Origin: Actinobacteria bacterium UBA2286
GTDB lineage: Bacteria; Actinomycetota; Coriobacteriia; Anaerosomatales; Anaerosomataceae
Assembly (NCBI GenBank): GCA_002345925.1
Contig: DDWM01000054.1
Coordinates: forward strand, 1 to 39,356
Direction of reading: 5' to 3'
Length of the DNA stretch: 39,356 bases
The position numbers and the translations under genes were made by a program. The notes beneath the pieces are model-generated. The model worked only from the letters and a program-made list of their open reading frames with translations. It was not told the origin of the DNA and searched no databases. Shown here one piece after another: positions 28,751-35,896 of this stretch. The first letter of the stretch is position 1. Each line of letters begins with the position of its first letter.

Positions 28751-30133
28751 TTAATTGCGCTGTTTTACAAGGTTTGTAAGTGTTTGAACCTGGTTGTAGA
28801 CCTCACGTTGTGCATTTAGAAGCTTAGTGATCTTGGCTGTGGCGTGCATTACAGTCGTGTGATCTCTACCGCCAAACTCAGTTCCGATTCTTGGCAGAGA
28901 CATATCTGTTAGTTCGCGCGCGAGGTACATAGCCACCTGCCGCGGATAAACGATGGCCTGTGATCGCTTGTTACCCACTAGATCATTCTTACTGATCCCG
29001 TAGAACTTACAGACTTCTTGTTGGATGGTCCCTACCCCAATTGGCTTTATCGAGCGCTCAGGGAAGATGTCTTTAAGAACACTTCTTGCCATATCTGTGT
29101 CGATAACATGCCGGGTCAAAGAACTAAAAGCGACGATCCTGATCAAGGCGCCCTCTAGTTCTCGGATGTTAGACGAGATTCGATCAGCGATGAATGTGAG
29201 GACGTCTGGTGGAACGGTTAGACCTTCCACTTCAACCTTGCGCCTTAGAATCGCAATACGGGTCTCGAGTTCCGGTGGCTGAATATCTGTAATCAAACCC
29301 ATTTCAAATCGGCTTCGTAATCTGTCTTCAATGCTACCGATATCTTTTGGGGGTCGATCCGAGGACAGGACAATCTGTTTCCCAGCCTGTTGAAGGGTGT
29401 TGAAGGTATGGAAGAACTCCTCCTGAGTACCCTCTTTGCCGGCGAGGAACTGGATATCGTCAACTAACAAGACGTCATTAGTACGATACTGCCGTCTAAA
29501 ACCCTCGATCCGGCTCTTGTCTCGGTTACCGATCGAGTTGATGAAGTCATTCGTGAATTGCTCGGTAGATACATACTTCACACGCATGTGAGGGAAGCTC
29601 GTCTTTACGTAGTGGCCGATCGACTGCAAGAGATGGGTTTTCCCGAGACCGACGCCTCCGTAAATGAACAACGGGTTGTAGGCGCCACCAGGTGTCTCTG
29701 CAACAGCCAGAGCAGCGTGGTATGCAAACTGGTTGGATGTACCCATGACGAACGAGTCGAAAGTGTATTTAGGGTTGAAGTCCCCTTCGGTGGCTTCCTT
29801 CACCCTCTTCTGTTCGACTTCCTCAAGATCAGGCATCCCCGGGGGCTCTGCGGTTGGGACTGCCTTTACCTCAAGCGCTGTGGTGTCTGATGGAACACGG
29901 AAAGAGACACCGATAGGCCTCCCAACAACTTGAGCCAAGGCAGATGAGAGAAGTCCTGAATATCGGGATTCCAACCAATCGCGAGCGAACTCATTTTGTA
30001 CAGAGACAATAAGGGTGTCGTCGATAACTCCAAGAGGAGCCGTGTTCTCGAACCACGTCTTGAATGTTGGTGTATTCAATTCACCGCGAACCACAGTTAG
30101 GGTCTTATCCCATAATTCCTGAACGTCTTGCAC
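28751..30133 (-). CDS. dnaA: Chromosomal replication initiator protein DnaA
   Basis: A 460-residue DnaA from GTG with GGGGGAT upstream. Domain I spans about 1-80 (LWDKTLTVVRGELNTPTFKTWFEN), followed by a short linker domain II. The AAA+ domain has FVMGTSNQFAYHAALAVA, Walker A GGVGLGKT (159-166) and Walker B VLLVDDIQF. Domain IV ends in the DNA-binding signature GGRDHTTVMHATAKI (near 425). Domain II is shorter than in Streptomyces. It binds DnaA boxes flanking the gene and opens the origin. It starts 13 bp after an ATPase/HTH gene and shares its transcript. Confidence 0.98.
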   Translation of the reverse strand: MQDVQELWDKTLTVVRGELNTPTFKTWFENTAPLGVIDDTLIVSVQNEFARDWLESRYSGLLSSALAQVVGRPIGVSFRVPSDTTALEVKAVPTAEPPGMPDLEEVEQKRVKEATEGDFNPKYTFDSFVMGTSNQFAYHAALAVAETPGGAYNPLFIYGGVGLGKTHLLQSIGHYVKTSFPHMRVKYVSTEQFTNDFINSIGNRDKSRIEGFRRQYRTNDVLLVDDIQFLAGKEGTQEEFFHTFNTLQQAGKQIVLSSDRPPKDIGSIEDRLRSRFEMGLITDIQPPELETRIAILRRKVEVEGLTVPPDVLTFIADRISSNIRELEGALIRIVAFSSLTRHVIDTDMARSVLKDIFPERSIKPIGVGTIQQEVCKFYGISKNDLVGNKRSQAIVYPRQVAMYLARELTDMSLPRIGTEFGGRDHTTVMHATAKITKLLNAQREVYNQVQTLTNLVKQRN

Positions 30134-30146
30134 TTCATCCCCCGGA

Positions 30147-30983
30147 TCAGTTGTTGAAGAGCGAATCCAGAGAACTCACACCGAGAGGCGCGAGCACCCG
30201 CTTGCCGTTCTCATCCGAAACGATCAATCCACACTCTTCTAGTGATGCAAGATCCCGGTAGGCGGTCGACAAACCGACGCCGAGCTCCTTCGATACCACT
30301 GATGGGCCCACAGAGCCTAGTTCTAGAACCAACGACAAGACCTGCTTCTGTCGAAGACTGAGCCGCAAACCAGAGGCTTCTCCATTAAGAGATGGCCCAT
30401 CGGGCTCGATAACCTCAGGTTCTGGGTCTAAATGAATAGTGACCACGCAACCTTGGCCGAGATTGTCTTCAACAGTGATCATGCCGCGGGAGAAGGTGAG
30501 GCACTCTTTTGCAACCGGCAATCCAGAGCCAACACCTTTGATAACACTCTTCATCTCTTGTGTAGCGGTTGAAAAACCCGGCATGAATACACGCTCTTTG
30601 TCGGGAATACCGGGTCCTTGGTCCGCAAAACGGATTGTGTTCCCACCATCAAGAATCGTCACGACCACTTCAGCGAAGTGGGCGTGGATGAGATTCTCAA
30701 CAACTTCACGTATGACCATATAAGGTAGCGAGCCGCCGCACTCGTGCGACAACTGATATGTGCGTGAAGAAAGCGCCTCAACAAAAGCTCGCGCATCGGC
30801 ACCGGCCACATCCTCAACTCTTGGCGAGGATGTAAGTGAGTCGTAGATCGCAACTCGTGCAGATGATGCTCGCGCTGTCTGTAGAAGCACAGGAGCCTCA
30901 GTTAACCGAGCCTCTGTGGTTATAGGGGTCGGCTTTGGTGCGCTAACGGTATTAATTTGGCCCCCGTCAAAGAATGATTTCAA
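30147..30983 (-). CDS. HATPase (GHKL) plus winged-helix protein of unknown role, directly upstream of dnaA
   Basis: A 278-residue protein if started at the TTG at 30983, which has AGAGGGGGAGG upstream; the frame is open to an ATG at 31151 but that stretch runs through DnaA boxes and has poor codon character. Residues 85-185 form a GHKL/HATPase fold: N-box REVVENLIHAHF (Asn97), G1 DQGPGIP (121-127), G2 KGVGSGLPVAKE (149-160). No phospho-acceptor histidine box is present, so it resembles anti-sigma-factor/RsbW-type ATPases rather than complete histidine kinases. Residues about 205-268 form a winged helix (VSKELGVGLSTAYRDLASLEECGLI). It is 13 bp upstream of dnaA, implying co-expression. It may regulate replication initiation or the operon itself; this is inference and I know no named homologue. 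Confidence 0.8.
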   Translation of the reverse strand: MKSFFDGGQINTVSAPKPTPITTEARLTEAPVLLQTARASSARVAIYDSLTSSPRVEDVAGADARAFVEALSSRTYQLSHECGGSLPYMVIREVVENLIHAHFAEVVVTILDGGNTIRFADQGPGIPDKERVFMPGFSTATQEMKSVIKGVGSGLPVAKECLTFSRGMITVEDNLGQGCVVTIHLDPEPEVIEPDGPSLNGEASGLRLSLRQKQVLSLVLELGSVGPSVVSKELGVGLSTAYRDLASLEECGLIVSDENGKRVLAPLGVSSLDSLFNN

Positions 30984-31009
30984 CGCCTCCCCCTCTCTAG
31001 TCCACAGAT

Positions 31010-31523
31010 TTATCAACAAATGTGCTTTAAGTGCTGTCAGATTAACGTGCTGGTAGATGCCGTATCCACAACACTGGAGTGAGACTGTAGGCACTCCGTG
31101 TGGAACCCGCTCACCTGGTGTTTTGCGATTTATCCACAATACTTTCCACATCTGTGGAGAACTTCATGGTTGATTGAAGCCGCGATAAGCAAAACGCGCA
31201 GGTTGGACGCCATTGGCGGCTATTCGACCCTTCCAGACACCACCGAAAGCTAGTTCCCTGCGAGGATTCTGTGGACAGCGCGTCCAACTCGGGATCAACT
31301 AACGGCAGAGGTTGTGGAAAACCGAACACCTGTCCGTGCGCCAATACCTGACAAGAACTCCAAAAGGGCCATTACCAGGCTGTTTTCAAGGTGAACTGCG
31401 GCATATCCAGTCCTGTGGAAACAGCGCTGATTCTATCAGAGGGGCACCACCGGAACAACGAGCGCTAGAGAGTTATCCACAGCTTTGACAGTCGTGAATC
31501 CTGGGTTTTCCACACTATCCACA
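31010..31523. other. oriC DnaA-box cluster upstream of dnaA
   Basis: Nine nonamers within zero or one mismatch of TTATCCACA or of the TTGTCCACA form lie in 514 bp in both orientations; two, at 31130-31138 and 31473-31481, are perfect. Dense clusters of this kind beside dnaA and rpmH are the standard oriC position in Gram-positive bacteria. Confidence 0.8.
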
Positions 31524-31610
31524 ATTTCTCGACTATTTTCGCTGTCACCAAAGGAAAACCACCGACACGATCGTGGAAAGCTGTAAATGGTGGTTTCGTG
31601 GCAAAGTGGT

Positions 31611-31640
31611 TTGACACTCTTACAAGCAGGTCGGTATAAT
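31611..31640 (+). promoter_or_regulatory. Promoter of the rpmH-rnpA operon
   Basis: A perfect -35 TTGACA (31611-31616) and a perfect -10 TATAAT (31635-31640) are separated by 18 bp. They lie 51 bp before the rpmH start. It is the best sigma-70-type promoter in the window. Confidence 0.9.
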
Positions 31641-31691
31641 CACGAGCCTTAGCGCCCGGGCTCTACTCGGGTGTCTCGAACGGAGGATCTT

Positions 31692-31835
31692 GTGAAGCGC
31701 ACATACCAGCCGAACAACCGGAAGCGTGCAAAGACGCACGGTTTCCGCGCACGCATGGCAACCAGAGGCGGACGGGCCATCATCGCCGCACGCCGCCGCA
31801 AGGGCCGTCGGGTTCTTACGCCGAGCGCTGCGTAG
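31692..31835 (+). CDS. rpmH: 50S ribosomal protein L34 (bL34)
   Basis: A 47-residue basic protein (MKRTYQPNNRKRAKTHGF, then RMATRGGRAII and RRRKGRRVLTPSA), unmistakable for L34. GTG start with CGGAGGATCTT upstream. It is near the usual maximum length; the tail is slightly extended relative to the 44-residue norm. It is first in the operon with rnpA, downstream of a consensus promoter. Confidence 0.98.
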   Translation: MKRTYQPNNRKRAKTHGFRARMATRGGRAIIAARRRKGRRVLTPSAA

Positions 31836-31867
31836 CAACTATTCCCGCCCGGATGAAGGCGCGGGAC

Positions 31868-32206
31868 ATGATGCAAACGATCAAGGCCTCGGCCGACATC
31901 GATAGCCTTTTCTCGAAAGGGCAACGCGGGACCAGTAGACGTGTACTCGTCTTAGGACTCCCGACACCAGAGGCGCGCGACTGCGGTACAGGTCGCGTGC
32001 TTTTCGTTGCCGGTAAGAAGCTCGGAAACGCCGTGCATAGGAATCGCTGCAAGCGAGTACTTCGGGCGGCGTGTAGCAGGCTTGGGGGGCCATGGCCTGG
32101 CTTTGATGTCGCTCTTGTCTCACGGGCCGGCCTCGCGGCCGCACCAGCAAGTGATGTCGACCGTGAAGTGCTCGAGGCTCTCCGGAAAGCGGAGATCATC
32201 AAATGA
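31868..32206 (+). CDS. rnpA: Ribonuclease P protein component
   Basis: A 112-residue protein. I start at the ATG at 31868 (AAGG eight bases before; product MMQTIKASADIDSLFSKG, the usual RnpA beginning); ATGs at 31853 and 31871 are alternatives. The RNA-binding RNRCKRVLRAA motif is the family signature. It assists the RNase P RNA in cutting tRNA 5' leaders. Its stop overlaps the yidD start (ATGA at 32203-32206), so the two are translationally coupled. Confidence 0.95.
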   Translation: MMQTIKASADIDSLFSKGQRGTSRRVLVLGLPTPEARDCGTGRVLFVAGKKLGNAVHRNRCKRVLRAACSRLGGPWPGFDVALVSRAGLAAAPASDVDREVLEALRKAEIIK

Positions 32207-32445
32207 ACCCACTAAGGCGTGTCGCCACTCTTCCAATCAAAGCGTATCAGCGGTTGATATCACCGCTCTTCCCACCTACATGTCGGTTCGCGCCGACCTG
32301 CTCAGCCTACGCTGTGACTGCGATTGAGCGGCACGGGGTCATACGCGGTGGATGGTTGGCCTTGAAGAGGATCGGAAAGTGTCATCCTTGGAATCCAGGT
32401 GGGTTAGATCCAGTTCCTCCTACCAAGAACGGCAGCGAGCTGTAG
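32203..32445 (+). CDS. yidD: Membrane protein insertion efficiency factor YidD
   Basis: An 80-residue protein with the family pattern IKAYQRLISPLFPPTCRFAPTCSAYAVTAIERHG (cut here as LISPLFPPTCRFAPTCS) and the later GGWLALKRIGKCHPWNPGG. YidD helps YidC insert membrane proteins and sits at the membrane surface. It overlaps rnpA by 4 bp. The order rnpA-yidD-yidC is typical. A gap of 139 bp precedes yidC. Confidence 0.96.
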   Translation: MNPLRRVATLPIKAYQRLISPLFPPTCRFAPTCSAYAVTAIERHGVIRGGWLALKRIGKCHPWNPGGLDPVPPTKNGSEL

Positions 32446-32584
32446 TCTATTAGTGCGGGCGGTTTCTCATAATCGCGCGCGTGTGGTAGATAGAAGAGTG
32501 AAAAGAGAAGACCCCCGGAGACACCGGAGCGGCATACAAGCGAGTATTCCTGGCCATCGTGCCTGACTGAGGAGGTTGTCCCCT

Positions 32585-33328
32585 GTGCTCGACCCTATTA
32601 TCAAGTTCTTGTTCGATGTTCTGAGTTTCTTCTACCAGTATGTGAATGACTGGGGCGTGGCGATTGTCCTGCTGACCGTGGCAATCCGCGTCGTGCTGCT
32701 ACCACTTACTATCAAGCAGACAAAGTCGACGTACGAACTACAGCGGATCCAGCCGAAGATCAAAGAGCTTCAGAAGAAATACAAAGACAACAAAGAGAAA
32801 CTCCAGGAAGAGACGCTCAAGTTCTACCAGGAAAATAAAGTCAATCCACTTGGTGGTTGTTTGCCGCTGTTGCTGCAGATGCCTATCTTTTTTGCATTGT
32901 TCCGCATGCTCGGCTCAGTCTCGAAGACCGTTGATGGTGTGAAGACGCTGGAATTAGGATTGCTTCTGGATCATATTGACAAACTTCCTACCGCCGAAGC
33001 GATCGCTCAGAAGAGGTTCTGGATAATTCTTCCAGACCTCACCCTGACACCACAGGCTATGTTCGAAGCCCAGGGTCTTGTCGCGGTCATTCCCTATATC
33101 ATTCTAGTGATCATGTTCGGGCTAAGTGTCTATCTCCCGCAGAGGATGCAGCCCAGCACGGATAAGTCACAGAAGAACATCGCGCTGTATATGTCATTGA
33201 TGATGCTGTGGTTTGGTTGGGTCTCCCCCGCTGGAGTTCTTGTCTACTGGGTGACCTCCAGCCTGCTGCAGATTGGCCAGCAGTGGATAATGCAGAAGAT
33301 GTACGCCCGTAACGAGGGAGCCGAGTAG
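32585..33328 (+). CDS. yidC: Membrane protein insertase YidC/Oxa1 family
   Basis: A 247-residue insertase from GTG at 32585, nine bases after GGAGG; a TTG directly abutting that site is too close. There is no large N-terminal P1 domain and no visible lipobox, as in short Gram-positive Oxa1/SpoIIIJ-like members. Five or so TM helices: the first (about 24-42) carries Arg35 in TVAIRVVLLP, the groove arginine; then the coiled cytoplasmic loop (IQPKIKELQKKYKDNKEKLQEE) and NPLGGCLPLLLQMPIFFALF, and helices to the end, with VSPAGVLVYWVTSSLLQ being the usual last part. It inserts membrane proteins with or without Sec and YidD. The stop is followed immediately by the khpB ATG. Confidence 0.96.
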   Translation: MLDPIIKFLFDVLSFFYQYVNDWGVAIVLLTVAIRVVLLPLTIKQTKSTYELQRIQPKIKELQKKYKDNKEKLQEETLKFYQENKVNPLGGCLPLLLQMPIFFALFRMLGSVSKTVDGVKTLELGLLLDHIDKLPTAEAIAQKRFWIILPDLTLTPQAMFEAQGLVAVIPYIILVIMFGLSVYLPQRMQPSTDKSQKNIALYMSLMMLWFGWVSPAGVLVYWVTSSLLQIGQQWIMQKMYARNEGAE

Positions 33329-34078
33329 ATGATCAAGGAAACTACTTTCGAAGGACCTTCGGTGCCTGAAGCTATTGATGCCGCTCTCGAGGAAATGGGC
33401 GTGCAGCAGGACGCTGTTCAATATGAGGTGCTCGAAGAAGGCGGCAGGGGTTTGTTCGGATCCGCTAAGCCCGCCAAGGTTCGTGTATGGCTCAAGCCCG
33501 GGTTCGTCCCGCCGGCTGAGGCTGACCAAGCCGACATCGATGAAGCAGACGAAGACGGCAGCGCTCCTGACGTCAATCGTGGAGGATACGATTCAGTTTC
33601 CCCTGCTGAGCTCTCCGATGAGGAACTCGACGCAATTGCAGACACAGCTGTTGAGGTCGTGAATAGCATCATCAAGCCTCTCGGTATCGATTCTGAGATC
33701 GAGGAATATGAAGGCGACGAGAATGAGATCATCCTGGACATAGTCGGAGATGATCTTGGAATCCTGATTGGTCGCCACGGAAAGACCCTGGATGCACTTC
33801 AGGTTCTTGTCTCGGCCATTACGAACCGCAAGATCGAGCGCCGCTTCCCGGTCGTCGTGGATGTCTCGGGATATCGTCACCGCCGCCGGATGAAGCTTGA
33901 AGAGATCGCACGGCGTGCTTCTGACAGAGTCGCCCGTCAGGGACGTCCTGTGGAACTGCGCCCGATGACCAGCTTCGAGCGCAAGGTGATTCACATGGTG
34001 TTGAGGAATGACAAGAGAGTTACCACAGTGAGCGAAGGCGACGAGCCATTTCGTCAAGTGGTTGTTCATCCTAAGTAG
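33329..34078 (+). CDS. khpB: RNA-binding protein KhpB/Jag (Jag_N, KH, R3H)
   Basis: A 249-residue protein. Residues 1-52 form the Jag_N domain (IKETTFEGPSVPEAIDAALEEMG, EEGGRGLFGSAKPAKVRV), a variable acidic linker follows (53-110, DQADIDEADEDG), then a KH domain with ILIGRHGKTLDALQ (about 145-158) and a C-terminal R3H domain (RPMTSFERKVIHMVLRNDKRVTTVSEGDEPFRQVVVHP). KhpB (also Jag, EloR) works with KhpA in RNA binding and cell elongation/division in Streptococcus; it is next to yidC in most Gram-positives. It begins directly after yidC and ends before a strong terminator. Confidence 0.95.
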   Translation: MIKETTFEGPSVPEAIDAALEEMGVQQDAVQYEVLEEGGRGLFGSAKPAKVRVWLKPGFVPPAEADQADIDEADEDGSAPDVNRGGYDSVSPAELSDEELDAIADTAVEVVNSIIKPLGIDSEIEEYEGDENEIILDIVGDDLGILIGRHGKTLDALQVLVSAITNRKIERRFPVVVDVSGYRHRRRMKLEEIARRASDRVARQGRPVELRPMTSFERKVIHMVLRNDKRVTTVSEGDEPFRQVVVHPK

Positions 34079-34098
34079 GATGGCTATCCGCGTTACTG

Positions 34099-34124
34099 AA
34101 GGGGCGCCCAGTGGGCGCCCCTTT
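34099..34124 (+). terminator. Rho-independent terminator after khpB
   Basis: AAGGGGCGCCC (34099-34109) pairs with GGGCGCCCCTT (34113-34123) around the loop AGT, followed by TCTGTT. An 11-bp G+C-rich stem with a partly T-rich tail closes the rpmH-to-khpB unit. Confidence 0.88.
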
Positions 34125-34225
34125 CTGTTACCATTCCCCCGGCGAGATCTTCTTTGCGCAGTCTCTCCGCCGAGACTCCACGACTCGTGGGTTCTTGGCG
34201 AGGCGCGAATGAAGCCAAGCAAGAG

Positions 34226-34249
34226 GAGATGTTTCACGTGAAACATCTC
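34226..34249. promoter_or_regulatory. parS site 1 (ParB-binding centromere)
   Basis: TGTTTCACGTGAAACA (34230-34245) is an exact match to the classical parS consensus, and the symmetry extends to a 24-bp perfect palindrome (34226-34249). It lies about 0.8 kb upstream of parA and parB, the usual arrangement of chromosomal parABS near oriC. Confidence 0.95.
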
Positions 34250-34287
34250 GGTGGTAGTGTGGAGTCACGAGGCGGCCATATCAGTGA

Positions 34288-34303
34288 GGTTTCACGTGAA
34301 ACA
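34288..34303. promoter_or_regulatory. parS site 2, overlapping the rsmG start codon
   Basis: GGTTTCACGTGAAACA differs from the consensus only at the first base; the central 14 bp are a perfect palindrome. Its centre is 58 bp from site 1. The GTG of the palindrome (34296-34298) is used as the rsmG start codon. Confidence 0.9.
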
Positions 34304-35021
34304 TCAAGGCATCGAGCAAATTGATTCGGCGGAGGTCTCAACCGCCCTGGCGTCAGTTCGTGTGAATGCCACCAGCGACCAGGCAGAGCTGCTCGCGGCG
34401 CACACAAACGCTGTGCTGACAGAGAACGCGCACATGAACCTAACGAGAGTCACAGAGCGCGATCAAGTTCTGCGCCTTCATATAGCCGACTCAGCAACGG
34501 TCGTTCCCGTTCTGGCGGGTCTAGAGCCGGGCCGAATCATCGATATCGGGTCCGGGGCGGGATACCCGGGGTTTTGCCTGCGCATCCTTCTGGGCTGGGA
34601 TACGACTCTGGCGGAGTCAGTGAAGAAGAAGGCTGCATTCCTAGAGCGGGCCGCCGCCTTGCTTGATCTCCAGATCACGGTGAGCGCGGAGCGTGCCGAG
34701 GAAATCGCCCTCCATGCGAGGAACGAGTACCAGTATGTCGTGGCTCGTGCTGTCTCTTCGCTGCCCTCACTAGTAGAGCTCGCCTCTCCCCTTCTCTCGA
34801 AAGATGGACGACTGGTTGCCATGAAGGGCGATATCGACCCAGAGGAAGTGCGACGCGCGGACTTAGCCGCCAAGCAATGTGGGATGTCGAGAGTTGAAAC
34901 TATATCGCTTGAGCTTCCCGGTGGAGAGAAGCGTGCGATCATCTCGTACGCCAAGAGTGGTAAGCCGAAGTTGGATTTGCCGCGCAGAAGCGGCATGGCC
35001 CAGCGACACCCGCTCGCTTAG
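34296..35021 (+). CDS. rsmG: 16S rRNA (guanine527-N7)-methyltransferase RsmG (GidB)
   Basis: A 241-residue methyltransferase starting at the GTG inside the second parS (GTGAGG precedes it by about six bases), giving MKHQGIEQIDSAEVSTAL. The open frame extends upstream but without a good start. SAM-binding motif IIDIGSGAGYPG (81-92) with GLEPG before, and ESVKKKAAFLE and VVARAVSSLP typical of RsmG. It methylates G527 of 16S rRNA; loss gives low-level streptomycin resistance in other bacteria. It is followed by parA with a 62-bp gap. Confidence 0.96.
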   Translation: MKHQGIEQIDSAEVSTALASVRVNATSDQAELLAAHTNAVLTENAHMNLTRVTERDQVLRLHIADSATVVPVLAGLEPGRIIDIGSGAGYPGFCLRILLGWDTTLAESVKKKAAFLERAAALLDLQITVSAERAEEIALHARNEYQYVVARAVSSLPSLVELASPLLSKDGRLVAMKGDIDPEEVRRADLAAKQCGMSRVETISLELPGGEKRAIISYAKSGKPKLDLPRRSGMAQRHPLA

Positions 35022-35083
35022 TCTTTCTATCAGGCGGCGGTTCGCATATACTTCGCTCGAGAACCCATTTGGGAGGAGGCGTT

Positions 35084-35896
35084 GTGTCCGATACACCTGT
35101 GTCAGGTACGGAGAGCCGGGGTAGTGGATCTCCTCCGACGCGCGTGTTGGCCGTCGTGAACCAAAAAGGGGGCGTCGGTAAGAGCACAACGGCTGTGAAC
35201 CTTACGGCTGCGCTCGGCGACGAGGGCAAGCGTGTTCTACTGGTCGACCTGGACCCACAAGGGAATGCCACCTCTGGGTTTGGGCTCAATCGAAATCAGA
35301 GAGAGGAGTGCATTTATAACGCACTTCTCGGTGATACTCCCCTTCAGGAGCTAATCGAACCGGTTGAAGTTCCGAATGTCTTCGTCGTGCCAGCGACGAT
35401 TCAGCTTGCCGGCGCTGAGATCGAGTTGGTTTCAGCCTTCAGCCGGGAAACCAAGCTCAAGAGCGTACTCGAACCAGTACTAGATGATTTCGACTTCATC
35501 ATCATCGACTGTCCCCCTTCGCTTGGACTTCTGACAGTCAACGCCCTTTCTGCGGCGAACGGCGTGATCATCCCCGTCCAGTGTGAGTATTACGCGCTGG
35601 AGGGGCTGTCCAAGCTTCTTGAGAGCTTCAAGCTGGTCAAGACGCACTTGAACCCGAGACTCGAGGTCTTTGGTGTTCTCATGACCATGTTCGACGCAAG
35701 GACGCGGCTCTCACAGCAGGTTGTTGAGGAAGTTAAGGACTTTTTTGACGCGACGGTGTTTGAGACCGTTGTCCCCCGCAGCGTTAGGCTCTCTGAGGCG
35801 CCTAGCTTCGGCCAGCCAGTGACCATCTATGACCCGCACGGTCGCGGCGCCGCCGCGTACCGTAGTTTAGCGAAGGAAGTGATCAGCCGTGGCTAA
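35084..35896 (+). CDS. parA: Chromosome-partitioning ATPase ParA (Soj)
   Basis: A 270-residue ATPase from GTG at 35084, chosen since GGGAGGAGG is seven bases upstream; a TTG abutting that site is unlikely. The deviant Walker A is KGGVGKST (28-35), Walker B-like switch region is FIIIDCPPSLGLL, and LVDLDPQGNATSG is typical. The first 20 residues are a Ser/Gly/Thr tail that could hold the ParB-partner region. ParA binds non-specific DNA when ATP-bound and with ParB and parS moves the new origin. Weak -10 TATACT occurs at 35047-35052. The parB start lies inside its 3' end (8-bp overlap). Confidence 0.97.
   Translation: MSDTPVSGTESRGSGSPPTRVLAVVNQKGGVGKSTTAVNLTAALGDEGKRVLLVDLDPQGNATSGFGLNRNQREECIYNALLGDTPLQELIEPVEVPNVFVVPATIQLAGAEIELVSAFSRETKLKSVLEPVLDDFDFIIIDCPPSLGLLTVNALSAANGVIIPVQCEYYALEGLSKLLESFKLVKTHLNPRLEVFGVLMTMFDARTRLSQQVVEEVKDFFDATVFETVVPRSVRLSEAPSFGQPVTIYDPHGRGAAAYRSLAKEVISRG

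Larger units (their letters stand above)
30984..31691. other. Non-coding origin-proximal region between the dnaA operon and rpmH
   Basis: About 700 bp without a convincing gene. DnaA-box-like sites: TTATCAACA (31010), GTATCCACA (31062), TTATCCACA (31130, perfect), TGTGGAGAA (31153), TGTGGACAG (31270), TGTGGAAAA (31313), TTATCCACA (31473, perfect), TTTTCCACA (31506) and CTATCCACA (31515). It probably contains the promoter of the ATPase-dnaA transcript, but no clear minus-strand pair of hexamers was found. The right end carries the rpmH promoter. Confidence 0.75.

Noticed and set aside
31111..31344. 77-codon minus-strand frame in the origin region
   Set aside because: It runs through DnaA boxes, has no good ribosome-binding site and no recognisable content.
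31816..32202. 128-codon minus-strand frame
   Set aside because: Antisense to rnpA; product looks like a reading of the opposite strand of a high-G+C gene.
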